DNA from: an uncultured Dorea sp.
Lineage (GTDB): Bacteria > Bacillota > Clostridia > Lachnospirales > Lachnospiraceae
DNA: 14,824 nucleotides
Assembly (NCBI GenBank): GCA_910585725.1
Contig: CAJUFA010000051.1
Coordinates: 1-14,824, forward strand
Direction: 5' to 3'
Shown here: in pieces, positions 7,382 through 14,824 of the stretch
How the letters are laid out: each line of letters begins with the position of its first letter
How positions within the stretch are numbered: the first letter of the stretch is position 1
Notes under the pieces: model-generated
What the model was told of the DNA's origin: nothing
Seen by the model: the letters and a program-made list of their open reading frames with translations, nothing else
Databases searched by the model: none
Translations under genes and position numbers: made by a program

Positions 7382-7420
7382 GTTCTCTATCTAAATATAT
7401 AAATGAAAGGAGTATAAAGA

Positions 7421-10120
7421 TTGGAGCATTTAAAATTTATCGATGAGCACGGCAGCTTTTCAATAAGGCAACCGGAAAATACAAGTTATTTATACTTTCC
7501 TCTGGCGTCAGAAACAGGGCTGAAGAGCGCCGTAACGCCAAATCTTGGGGGCGATGCCAAGATTGATCAGGAAACCTTCCTTTTAGAACCAGTAAGTTCT
7601 GAAAACTTACATAATAATCGTTCCACCCGTAACTTCTGGCTGTTAAAAGACGGCGCAGATGCATATTCAGCTGCTGGAGCGTCCGCCAAGCAGGAAAGCG
7701 TCAAATTTACTGCAATGCAGGATGAAAGTGAACTGAAAGCAGGATTTATGTGGCAAACACTGTCAAGATTGTCCAAAGTCCACCAATTAAAGTCTACGAT
7801 TACCTCTTTTATTCCAAAAGATTACAATGTAGAAATCATGTATGTAACCGTGCAGAATCAATCGGAAGTTACGCAGGAATTAACTCCTTATGCCGCGATT
7901 CCGATCTATGGGCGCAGTGCAGACAACATCCGCGACCACAGGAATGTCACATCCATGCTGCACAGGATTGATACGAATAAAAACGGAGTCCTTGTCTGCC
8001 CCACCATGTCCTTTGATGAAAAAGGGCACCGTCTCAATAAACATATTTATTATGTTATGGGGTGTATGGGTAACGGCAATGCGCCGAAGAGTTTCTATCC
8101 CACTGTCGAAGATTTCGTCGGCGAAGGGGGAACCTTTACGCATCCCCGCGCCATATATGAAAAACTCCCTGGGGTTACAGCGCCCGGGCATGCGGCCGGA
8201 AAGGAAGCAATGGGCGCCTTCCGCTTTGAAACCGTCTCTCTTGCTCCCGGGGAAAAAGCAGATTATATTCTTCTTATTGGCGTGGAAGACAATGAAAAAA
8301 AGATTCTTGACCTGTTTGAGAAATATAATACCGCCGGCAAAGTACAAAAGGCTTTTTCGGATACAAAATCTTACTGGCAAAATAAAGTAAACGTGAAGTT
8401 CCATACGAAGGAAGCGGATTTTGACCATCTAATGAAATGGATCTGCTTTCAGCCGTTTCTCCGCCGATTATTCGGCTGTTCTTTCCTTCCGCATCATGAC
8501 TACGGACGAGGCGGCCGGGGATGGAGAGATCTGTGGCAGGATTGTCTTTCTTTGCTGCTGATAGAACCTGAAAACGTCAGTCATATGATTGCCATGAATT
8601 ATGGGGGCGTCCGCATTGACGGAACCAACGCAACAATTATCGGAAATGGAGATGGTAATTTCCTTGCAGATCGAAATGGAATCTCCAGGGTATGGATGGA
8701 TCATGCACTTTGGCCGTTAATGACGACAAAACTTTATATAGACCAAACAGGAGACGCCCAAATACTAAATAAATCTATTTCCTATTTTAAAGACGCTCAG
8801 ACTATGCGCGGAACTGAAGTTGATGTTCTGTGGAATTCAGAACAGGGAGACAAACAACGTACTGCCCAAAATGACATCTATACCGGAAGTATTTTAGAGC
8901 ATCTTCTCATCCAGCAGCTGACTGCATTTTATGAAGTAGGAGACCATAACATCTACCGACTCCGCGGAGCCGATTGGAACGATGCACTGGATATGGCGTC
9001 AGAACACGGCGAAAGCGTTGCCTTTACCTGTGCCTATGCCGGTAACCTGTTGAATCTAGCGTCAATGATCCGTCTATTGGACAGCCATTCCTCCACGCAT
9101 ACGGTAGAATTGTTGGAAGAAATAAAGATTTTATTGGAAAACGATGTAAATGTCTTTGACGATATCGGAAAAAAGCACAAAATAATAGCCGAATACATGG
9201 GGTGCTGCAGACATACCGTCAGCGGTAAACGTATCAGCATCTCACTCTCGGCTCTTGCTGTAAATCTGATTCAAAAAGCAAACTGGCTCATGGAGCGTCT
9301 GAGATCCCAGGAATGGATCGACGGTCCGGGTGAAGAAGGATGGTTTAACAGCTATTATGATAACCATGGCCGCGCCGTTGAAGGGGTGTTCAAAGACCAT
9401 GTGCGTATGATGCTGACCGGACAAGTTTTTGCTATTATGAGCGGAACCGCGGAAGACAGCCAGATTGAAAAGATTACAAGAAGCGCCGATCGCTATCTTT
9501 ATCAAAAAGAAATCGGCGGTTACCGCCTGAATACCGATTTCCATGAACTGAAATTTGATATGGGGCGTATGTTTGGATTTGCATATGGTGAAAAAGAAAA
9601 CGGAGCGGTATTCTCCCATATGGCGGTTATGTATGCCAACGCCCTGTATCACAGAGGATTTGTAAAAGAAGGATGGAAAGCGCTTAAGACACTTGCCGAT
9701 ACAGCCCTGGATTTTAATACCAGCCATATCTATCCGGGGATTCCGGAATATTTCCGTTCTGACGGACGGGGAATGTACCAGTATCTGACAGGCGCCGCAA
9801 GTTGGTTTATGCTGACGATGATCACAGAAGTCTTCGGTGTCCGGGGCGAAGCCGGAGACCTTATCCTGTATCCAAAACTTCTGGCCAGCCAGTTTGATGA
9901 AAATGCCTCCGCTTTTATTACCATTCCTTTTGCAGGGAAAAATTTTACTATTATTTATAAAAATAAAAACGGCAAAGACTTTGGAGCTTATATTATTGAT
10001 TCTGCTTCATGTGATGGGAATAAACTTGCAGTAAATGAAGATTCTTTTGTTAGTCTTTCCCGAAATATGCTTACTGCATTATCAGACTGCATGCACACCA
10101 TTATCATAAATCTGCTGTAA
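7421..10120 (+). CDS. GH94 glycoside phosphorylase, laminaribiose-phosphorylase-like length
   Basis: Cytoplasmic inverting phosphorylase that splits a beta-glucosidic bond with phosphate to give alpha-glucose 1-phosphate; 899 residues. Visible landmarks are the N-terminal sandwich (SYLYFPLASETGLKSAVTPN at 22-41, FLLEPVSSENLHNNRSTRNFW), IPIYGRSADNIRDHR (160-174), and in the helical barrel HHDYGRGGRGWRDLWQD (358-374), RVWMDH, and GADWNDALD with the presumed catalytic Asp521. Near the end are KENGAVFSHMAVMYANALY and YLTGAASW. The TTG start is supported by AAAGGAG 8 nt upstream and an in-frame stop just before it. The length fits laminaribiose-type GH94 (about 900) better than the beta-1,2-oligoglucan phosphorylases, which I recall as about 1,100 with an extra N-terminal region. 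The substrate is therefore uncertain. First gene of a two-gene operon. Confidence 0.9.
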   Translation: MEHLKFIDEHGSFSIRQPENTSYLYFPLASETGLKSAVTPNLGGDAKIDQETFLLEPVSSENLHNNRSTRNFWLLKDGADAYSAAGASAKQESVKFTAMQDESELKAGFMWQTLSRLSKVHQLKSTITSFIPKDYNVEIMYVTVQNQSEVTQELTPYAAIPIYGRSADNIRDHRNVTSMLHRIDTNKNGVLVCPTMSFDEKGHRLNKHIYYVMGCMGNGNAPKSFYPTVEDFVGEGGTFTHPRAIYEKLPGVTAPGHAAGKEAMGAFRFETVSLAPGEKADYILLIGVEDNEKKILDLFEKYNTAGKVQKAFSDTKSYWQNKVNVKFHTKEADFDHLMKWICFQPFLRRLFGCSFLPHHDYGRGGRGWRDLWQDCLSLLLIEPENVSHMIAMNYGGVRIDGTNATIIGNGDGNFLADRNGISRVWMDHALWPLMTTKLYIDQTGDAQILNKSISYFKDAQTMRGTEVDVLWNSEQGDKQRTAQNDIYTGSILEHLLIQQLTAFYEVGDHNIYRLRGADWNDALDMASEHGESVAFTCAYAGNLLNLASMIRLLDSHSSTHTVELLEEIKILLENDVNVFDDIGKKHKIIAEYMGCCRHTVSGKRISISLSALAVNLIQKANWLMERLRSQEWIDGPGEEGWFNSYYDNHGRAVEGVFKDHVRMMLTGQVFAIMSGTAEDSQIEKITRSADRYLYQKEIGGYRLNTDFHELKFDMGRMFGFAYGEKENGAVFSHMAVMYANALYHRGFVKEGWKALKTLADTALDFNTSHIYPGIPEYFRSDGRGMYQYLTGAASWFMLTMITEVFGVRGEAGDLILYPKLLASQFDENASAFITIPFAGKNFTIIYKNKNGKDFGAYIIDSASCDGNKLAVNEDSFVSLSRNMLTALSDCMHTIIINLL

Positions 10121-10146
10121 GCTCCTGAAAAGAAAGGAAGAAAAAT

Positions 10147-12558
10147 ATGAAATATGGACATTTTGACGACACAGAACGGGAATATGTTATAGACCGGCCG
10201 GATACCCCCGCTCCCTGGGTAAACTATCTGGGTTCTCCGGAATATGGAGCAATTATTTCCAATAATGCAGGCGGTTACAGTTTTGCAAAGTCAGGCGCAA
10301 ATGGAAGGATTCTGCGTTACATTTTCAACAGCTTTGACCAGCCCGGCAGATATCTTTATATCCGTGATAACGAGTCTAAGGATTACTGGTCTGCTTCCTG
10401 GCAGCCGGTGGGCAAAGACCTTAACAATTATGAAAGCAAATGTCATCACGGCATGGGCTATACCAAGATGACCTCCAGTTATGACGGGATCAGCTCGGAA
10501 GCCCGCTACTATGTTCCTCTGGGTAAATCCTACGAAGTGTGGGGACTTTCTGTAAAAAATAATTCTGCACGTACCAGAAGCCTTACCTTGAGCGGCTATG
10601 CCGAATTTACAAATCATAGTAATTATGAGCAGGATCAAGTGAATCTACAGTATTCTCTGTTCATTACAAAAACATTATTTGAAAAGAACCAGATCATTCA
10701 GCAGATTCATGGCAATCTGGACGTCCTGCCAGAAGACGAGCAAGTAGATGACAAAAATGTAACAGAACGCTTCTTTGGCCTTGCAGGCGCTCCAATATCC
10801 TCCTATTGCGGGGAAAAAGAACATTTCCTTGGCAGATATCACAGCTATAGCAATCCACAGGGAATCCTGTCAGGCAATCTTGGAAATGTAACCAGCTACA
10901 ACGAAAATTCCTGCGGCGCTCTTTCCTGCAGCGTTACTCTGGCTCCGGGAGAAACGAAAGACATTGCTTTTCTGCTTGGAACAGGCGGCTTTCATGAATC
11001 GTCCGCTCTTCTTGACGCTTATATAAATCCGGCAGAAATGATAAATAAGGAATTACTGGAACTGAAAAACTACTGGAATGAAAAATTAAACCGCCTGAAG
11101 GTAAATACGCCCAGCCCGGAATTTAACACGATGATAAATACTTGGAATGCTTATAACTGCTTCATGACATTTATCTGGTCCCGTGCCGCTTCCTTCATTT
11201 ACTGCGGTCTTCGCAATGGCTATGGTTACCGTGACACCGTACAGGATATACAGGGAATCATTCATCTTGCGCCAGAGATGGCGGCAGAGAAGCTCCGTTT
11301 CATGCTCTCGGCACAGGTAAGTAACGGCGGCGGACTTCCCCTTGTTAAATTCACACACAATCCAGGACATGAGGATACGCCGGACGACGCTTCCTACAGG
11401 CAGGAAACCGGCCACCCTGCCTATCGCGCCGATGACGCGCTGTGGCTTTTTCCAACCGTATACAAATATATTGCCGAGACCGGAAATACGGAATTTCTAA
11501 ATGAAGTCATACCTTTCGCAGATAAAGGGGAAGCCGCTGTTTACGAACACCTGAAACGTGCGGTTACATTCTCATTTGATCACCTTGGTCCCCATGGTAT
11601 GCCCGCAGGACTTTATGCGGATTGGAATGACTGCCTTCGTCTGGGCGCAAACGGAGAGTCCTCATTCGTTGCGATGCAGTTCTACTACGCAATGACTGTT
11701 TTAAAGCAATTTGCCGGGTACATGAAGGATACGGAATATGAAAAATACCTCGAAAAAAGACAGGAAGAGACAGGCGATATAATTCAAAAATTATGCTGGG
11801 ATCAGGACCGCTTTATTCGCGGATATAAAGAAGCCGGAGATCGGATCGGCGCTGCGAAAGACCCGGAAGCTAATCTGTGGCTGAATCCACAGAGCTGGTC
11901 TGTCATCAGCGGACTTGCCGCCGCCGATCAGGCCGATACGGCGCTTACAAATGTCTATAAACAATTAAATACGGAATATGGAGCCCTTCTGATGAATCCG
12001 CCCTATCATGCCAATGCTTTCGACGGCGCTCTTGCCGTCATATATAATCAGGGAACAAAAGAGAATGCCGGTATCTTCTCGCAATCTCAGGGCTGGCTGA
12101 TCCTGGCAGAAGCTCTATGCGGACATGGAGAACGTGCCTTTACCTATTTCATAGAAAACGCACCTGCCGCTTGGAACAACCAGGCGGAACTCCGTTGTTT
12201 GGAGCCTTACTGTTACGGACAATTTACAGAAGGACGTGCCAGCAAACATCACGGACGTTCTCATGTCCACTGGCTGACCGGAACTGCCTCGACCATGATG
12301 GTTGGATGTGTGGAGGGGATTCTGGGACTCCGTCCTGATCTGAATGGTATAAGCCTATCTCCGGCTATTCCAAAAAGCTGGACACATTTGGAAATAGAGA
12401 AGGATTTTCGCGGAAAACATCTGCATATTCTTATCGAAAATCCGAACAAGCGGGAAACCGGTTACGAAAAGCTTATTCTAAATGGAACAGAACTTGACAG
12501 TAATTATATCCCGGCCGATTGCCTTAAGGATAGAAATCATATTCAGATGATCCTCTAA
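10147..12558 (+). CDS. GH94 disaccharide phosphorylase, cellobiose-phosphorylase-like
   Basis: Second cytoplasmic phosphorylase, 803 residues, close to the usual length (about 790-815) of cellobiose and chitobiose phosphorylases. The start MKYGHFDDTEREYVIDRPDT is characteristic, followed by PWVNYLGSPEYGAIISNNAG, YWSASWQPVGKDL (80-92), SRAASFIYCGLRNGYGYRDT (345-364), ADWNDCLRLG with the presumed catalytic Asp495, NQGTKENAGIFSQSQGW, HWLTGTAS, and VEGILGLRPDL near the end. It belongs to the clade with NNAGGYSFAKSG and DQPGRYLYIRD, which differs from the classic Clostridium thermocellum cellobiose enzyme, so cellobiose is a guess and other glucose disaccharides or a cellobionic-type sugar are possible. 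GAAAGGAAG lies just upstream of ATG 10147, 26 nt after the previous stop; the two phosphorylases are co-transcribed. Confidence 0.92.
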   Translation: MKYGHFDDTEREYVIDRPDTPAPWVNYLGSPEYGAIISNNAGGYSFAKSGANGRILRYIFNSFDQPGRYLYIRDNESKDYWSASWQPVGKDLNNYESKCHHGMGYTKMTSSYDGISSEARYYVPLGKSYEVWGLSVKNNSARTRSLTLSGYAEFTNHSNYEQDQVNLQYSLFITKTLFEKNQIIQQIHGNLDVLPEDEQVDDKNVTERFFGLAGAPISSYCGEKEHFLGRYHSYSNPQGILSGNLGNVTSYNENSCGALSCSVTLAPGETKDIAFLLGTGGFHESSALLDAYINPAEMINKELLELKNYWNEKLNRLKVNTPSPEFNTMINTWNAYNCFMTFIWSRAASFIYCGLRNGYGYRDTVQDIQGIIHLAPEMAAEKLRFMLSAQVSNGGGLPLVKFTHNPGHEDTPDDASYRQETGHPAYRADDALWLFPTVYKYIAETGNTEFLNEVIPFADKGEAAVYEHLKRAVTFSFDHLGPHGMPAGLYADWNDCLRLGANGESSFVAMQFYYAMTVLKQFAGYMKDTEYEKYLEKRQEETGDIIQKLCWDQDRFIRGYKEAGDRIGAAKDPEANLWLNPQSWSVISGLAAADQADTALTNVYKQLNTEYGALLMNPPYHANAFDGALAVIYNQGTKENAGIFSQSQGWLILAEALCGHGERAFTYFIENAPAAWNNQAELRCLEPYCYGQFTEGRASKHHGRSHVHWLTGTASTMMVGCVEGILGLRPDLNGISLSPAIPKSWTHLEIEKDFRGKHLHILIENPNKRETGYEKLILNGTELDSNYIPADCLKDRNHIQMIL

Positions 12559-12577
12559 CCTATATAAGCGAATACCC

Positions 12578-12619
12578 AAATAAAGGACGCAGCATTCTAT
12601 ACACTGCGTCCTTTTATTT
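12578..12619. terminator. Bidirectional terminator between convergent genes
   Basis: AAATAAAGGACGCAG (12578-12592) pairs with CTGCGTCCTTTTATTT (12604-12619) around an 11-nt loop, with A-rich and T-rich flanks on either side. It ends the phosphorylase operon on the plus strand and serves the AraC gene, whose stop is at 12637, on the minus strand. Confidence 0.9.
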
Positions 12620-12636
12620 ATTTTATCTTTTGTTTT

Positions 12637-13386
12637 TTACTCAGTATCCCATTGGATCGTATGATTTAGATCCCGGTATTTCTTCGGAGTCATGCCGACA
12701 TATTCCCGAAATTGTTGTATAAAATGGCTCTGTGAAGAAAAAGACAAACGGTTTGCAATATCAATCATTGAATATTCACTGTACTGTAACAGATTTTTTG
12801 CCATCTCAATTTTATGTCTGCGTATATAAGCGCTGACCGAATCACCAGTTTCTTTCTTGAACAATCGAGACAGATAGCTCGCAGATACTCCAAGCTCATC
12901 AGCTAAATCTTCAATCGTAATACGTTCTTTTATATGAGAATAAATATATTCCTTACAAACACTGATATGTTTGGAATTCGTATCACTATGGCATATCTTA
13001 CACATCTTCTCCGTATAATCCAGAACCATAGCGTCATGAAGGTTCCGTACCCCTTGTACCGTGTGTATGTCATCCAGTCTCTGGATATAAAAATCACTCA
13101 TTCTGAAAGCCTGTTCTAATTCCATGCCTTTTTGTTTGCATAGACGGGTGATCATCGCTGTTGTAATAACAAAATGATATTTTAAATTCGTAACCGGATT
13201 CCTCGATAACACGCCGACTCCGTCGCTGTCCAGAAACCTTTCTTGCTCACAGTTCTTCCTGACTGCTTCCATGTCGCCGTTGGTTACTGCCTGATAGAAT
13301 AAAAATTCTTCTGTTGGTTGTCTATGCTCTACTTCATCGATATCATCTTCCGCTTCCAAGAGAAGCCATTCATCCTGATATCCCAT
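12637..13386 (-). CDS. AraC-family transcriptional regulator, probable activator of this locus
   Basis: DNA-binding regulator of 249 residues. The C-terminal half is a full AraC/XylS domain with two helix-turn-helix units: about 157-178 (IEDLADELGVSASYLSRLFK) and about 205-228 (YSMIDIANRLSFSSQSHFIQ), closing with the signature FREYVGMTPKKYRD. The N-terminal 140 residues show no cupin barrel; instead there is an acidic start and a helical region (EEFLFYQAVTNGDMEAVRKN, VTNLKYHFVITTAMITRLCK) seen in many clostridial AraC proteins beside sugar transporters; how it senses sugar is unknown. ATG 13386 has AAAGGGG about 10 nt upstream. Its promoter carries the same operator as the divergent promoters of the transport and phosphorylase operons, which suggests it controls them and itself. 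It converges with the phosphorylase operon. Confidence 0.93.
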   Translation of the reverse strand: MGYQDEWLLLEAEDDIDEVEHRQPTEEFLFYQAVTNGDMEAVRKNCEQERFLDSDGVGVLSRNPVTNLKYHFVITTAMITRLCKQKGMELEQAFRMSDFYIQRLDDIHTVQGVRNLHDAMVLDYTEKMCKICHSDTNSKHISVCKEYIYSHIKERITIEDLADELGVSASYLSRLFKKETGDSVSAYIRRHKIEMAKNLLQYSEYSMIDIANRLSFSSQSHFIQQFREYVGMTPKKYRDLNHTIQWDTE

Positions 13387-13431
13387 AGTATTATCCCCTT
13401 TCGTATCATTTCTTTCTGATAATCCGAAAAG

Positions 13432-13497
13432 ATTATAGAATATTTTTATTCTTTATTATATTACATGAATGAAAAAAATATCAAATTCATGATATTT
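13432..13497 (-). promoter_or_regulatory. Promoter and operator of the AraC-family gene
   Basis: TATAAT is at 13432-13437 on the minus strand. Exactly 37 bp upstream lies the site TCATGAATTTGATATTTT (13492-13475), matching the two sites at 7252-7338 at all but one base. Here it is part of a longer dyad, AAATATCA-N6-TGATATTT (13476-13497). A further CATGAAT on the plus strand at 13464-13470 is an inverted match to the ATTCATG in the site. The -35 position (13455-13460) holds TATAAT, not a TTGACA-like box. The operator overlaps the stop codon of the decayed ATPase gene upstream. Confidence 0.7.
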
Positions 13498-14328
13498 CTT
13501 CATTTACAAACAGACAACGGATTGCGTTCAGCACAGCAAGGATCATAACGCCTACATCTGCAAAAATCGTCAGATACATATTCGCAATGCCCACAGCCCC
13601 TAATGCAAGACAAGCAAATTTCACAACAAGCGCCATCGTAATATTCTGGTATACAATCCTCAGACACTTCCTTGAAATCTTGATTGCTTTTGCAATCTTA
13701 ATCGGATCATCATCCATCAGAACAATATCTGCTGCTTCGATTGCCGCATCGGAACCCATTACTCCCATAGCGATACCAATATCTGCTCTGGAAAGCACTG
13801 GCGCGTCATTGATACCGTCACCCACAAATGCCAATTTTGCCTTGCCAAGCTTCACCCGCAAAAGTTCTTCTACCTTATTCACCTTATCTGCCGGCAGAAG
13901 CTCACTGTAAATCTTGTCAATCCCAAGAGAGGATGCGACCTGATTTGCCACTTTCTTTGCATCGCCTGTCAGCATGACAGTCTTATCTACACCTGCTTTC
14001 TTTAATTCCGCAATCGCCGCCTTAGAATGAGGTTTGATAATATCGGAAATTACGATATGCCCCGCTGATTTCCTGTATATCCGATACACGAGTCCTGTCA
14101 ATTTCTTTCCCATATGCCCGTTGTAAACTCTTGCTGATCGGATGGGAAGATGCGCTTTTTTGCAAAAGCATCATACTCTAACAATTTTTCATTCCCTATA
14201 GTAGAATGATGGATCCCGTCTACTTCAAAGACACCTTTTGTCATGGTTCCGGTTTTGTCAAAAACAACATACTTGGTCTGGGAGAGAATTTCCAGATAGT
14301 TTGAACCCTTTACTAGTTTCAAGATAAA
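13487..14328 (-). pseudogene. Heavy-metal P1B-type ATPase remnant (cadmium/zinc exporter type)
   Basis: Three pieces in three frames. Frame A (from 14328) reads LVKGSNYLEILSQTKYVVF then DKTGTMTKG, with the phosphorylated Asp at about 14257-14259. After AFAK, a run of six A's (14156-14161) has gained one base, and the correct protein continues in another frame as SASSHPISKSLQRAYGKEID and RVSDIQEISG. About position 14062 the sequence jumps to GHIVISDIIKPHSKAAIAEL in the third frame, which continues through MLTGD, VGDGINDAP and the last membrane helices to the stop at 13487. The jump looks like an internal deletion of roughly 45 residues. The N-terminal half (metal-binding and first membrane helices) is absent. 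The gene cannot make a working pump. Confidence 0.88.
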
Positions 14329-14341
14329 GTTTCAAGATAAA
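14316..14341. repeat. 13-bp perfect tandem duplication at the ATPase break
   Basis: GTTTCAAGATAAA occurs twice back to back (14316-14328, 14329-14341). ATPase homology begins inside the first copy, so the duplication lies at the junction where the 5' half of the gene was lost. Confidence 0.85.
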
Positions 14342-14399
14342 ACACGCTTTTATGCTGTTTTTAATGCAGATTGCAGGCTGATTTTATGTAATATTTAGA

Positions 14400-14430
14400 A
14401 TTGGCACAGAATTGACATTTATTGGCACAG
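14400..14430 (+). promoter_or_regulatory. Direct repeats ATTGGCACAG, two helical turns apart
   Basis: ATTGGCACAG occurs at 14400-14409 and 14421-14430, start-to-start distance 21 bp, just upstream of the promoter at 14439. Two copies on the same face of the helix suggest a protein-binding site, possibly for the regulator of the gene to the right. TTGACA lies between them but has no -10 partner. From 14342 to 14399 I see nothing identifiable. Confidence 0.5.
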
Positions 14431-14438
14431 TTCTGCGA

Positions 14439-14467
14439 TTGAAGCGTATATCCATGCGTGTTATAAT
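14439..14467 (+). promoter_or_regulatory. Strong sigma-70-type promoter
   Basis: TTGAAG (14439-14444), a 17-bp spacer and TATAAT (14462-14467) make a near-consensus promoter. Transcription would begin near 14474, about 240 nt upstream of the ATG at 14712 and only about 25 nt before a terminator. Confidence 0.65.
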
Positions 14468-14496
14468 TGATATTGGTTAAAGTTATACTTTTTTAC

Positions 14497-14520
14497 AGCA
14501 CCCTCGCCGGTGCTTTTTTT
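14497..14520 (+). terminator. Early terminator (possible attenuator) in the leader
   Basis: AGCACC (14497-14502) pairs with GGTGCT (14509-14514) around a 6-nt loop and is followed by seven T's. It lies right after the promoter at 14439-14467, so most transcripts should stop at about 45 nt unless readthrough is controlled. Confidence 0.7.
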
Positions 14521-14556
14521 GTACCCCGTAAACCGATGATTGACCGCAGGCTGATA

Positions 14557-14674
14557 CATAGACTGTACGTACACTATGCATACCATTATTAAAGATCAGT
14601 ACAATACGAGCGCAACCCGTATACTGTACATACATCATATGCATATAATGCGTACATAGCACGTACAGTTTATG
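14557..14674. repeat. Inverted repeat in a GTAC/ATGCAT-rich leader
   Basis: CATAGACTGTACGT (14557-14570) and ACGTACAGTTTATG (14661-14674) are inverted at 13 of 14 positions. The interior is full of short palindromic words (GTAC, ATGCAT, TATGCATA). This lies between the early terminator and the ribosome binding site of the gene at 14712. It could be an RNA structure, a binding region, or a recombination-related site of a mobile element. Confidence 0.5.
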
Positions 14675-14711
14675 TAAAGACCTGTCAATCCATGTAACAA
14701 AGGAGAACGTC

Positions 14712-14824
14712 ATGAAATCAAGAAACCAAATTTACAGAGGGGAAGGTGAGCGTCTTCTAAAACTCATTACCACCTACCATGCGCTGCAGTACGAACAGGT
14801 ACTGCAGTTTTTTATTCGTAACAG
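14712..14824 (+). CDS. 5' end of a mobile-element-type protein, runs off the window
   Basis: Open from ATG 14712 to the window edge, 37 codons seen. AAAGGAG lies 6 nt upstream of the start. The protein begins MKSRNQIYRGEGERLLKL and goes on with TTYHALQYEQVLQFF, a helical, winged-helix-like start. This resembles proteins of the DUF5697 kind that I associate with clostridial integrative and conjugative elements, but that recollection was not checked. If right, position 14342 or so is near the end of such an element, which would explain the loss of the 5' half of the ATPase gene. Too short to say what it does. Confidence 0.6.
   Translation, partial: MKSRNQIYRGEGERLLKLITTYHALQYEQVLQFFIRN

Noticed and set aside
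7880..8428. A 182-codon minus-strand open frame inside the first GH94 gene, and similar long antisense frames at 9242-9727 and 11086-11415
   Set aside because: They lie opposite clear GH94 coding sequence, have no recognisable family features, and are expected by chance in this composition.
14373..14555. Direct repeat GCAGGCTGAT at 14373-14382 and 14546-14555
   Set aside because: Only 10 bp, with no matching flanks and no clear relation to the promoter or the gene; it may be chance.
14483..14713. A 76-codon minus-strand open frame in the leader region
   Set aside because: The translation is a low-quality product of the palindromic words, and the start overlaps the ATG region of the plus-strand gene that has a good ribosome binding site.
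1..14824. tRNA, rRNA or CRISPR features
   Set aside because: I saw no cloverleaf, rRNA-like stretch or regularly spaced repeat array on either strand by reading; a covariance search was not possible.

Overview
The window looks like a low-to-medium-GC member of the Clostridia, most likely a gut-type Lachnospiraceae. The evidence is strong AAAGGAGG-type ribosome binding sites, lipoprotein and permease styles typical of that group, GH94 phosphorylases, a permuted GH3 enzyme, and the start of what looks like an integrative-element gene at the right edge. This assignment comes from recognising protein families, not from a database search.

Layout. Positions 1-1253 are a graveyard: a decayed DDE transposase, a 164-bp palindromic element sitting in its 3' end, and a LysR remnant cut at both ends. 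Positions 1250-13386 are an intact oligosaccharide-use locus in two divergent arms. The minus arm runs from 7151 down to 1250: solute-binding lipoprotein, two ABC permeases, a terminator, then a circularly permuted GH3 beta-glucosidase. The plus arm (7421-12558) holds two GH94 glycoside phosphorylases and ends at a bidirectional terminator. A convergent AraC-family regulator lies at 12637-13386. Positions 13487-14328 are a frameshifted and internally deleted heavy-metal P-type ATPase. Positions 14400-14824 hold a structured regulatory region and the first 37 codons of a gene that runs off the window.

How it works together (inference). The lipoprotein and permeases import a beta-linked gluco-oligosaccharide. 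They have no ATPase subunit here, so probably use a shared MsmX/MsiK-type ATPase encoded elsewhere. The two phosphorylases cleave the sugar in the cytoplasm with phosphate to give glucose 1-phosphate, and the GH3 enzyme hydrolyses the remainder. The layout resembles the known beta-1,2-gluco-oligosaccharide locus of Listeria innocua (a GH94 phosphorylase, a GH3 and an ABC importer), but the larger phosphorylase has the length and N-terminus I associate with laminaribiose-phosphorylase-like GH94 enzymes. The linkage is therefore not settled.

The strongest new observation is regulatory. The same approximately 18-bp operator, TCATGAATYTGATATTTT, lies exactly 37 bp upstream of a TATAAT or TATGAT box in three promoters: the lipoprotein operon, the phosphorylase operon, and the AraC gene itself. 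None of the three has a good -35 box. This points to an autoregulated AraC-type activator that controls both arms.
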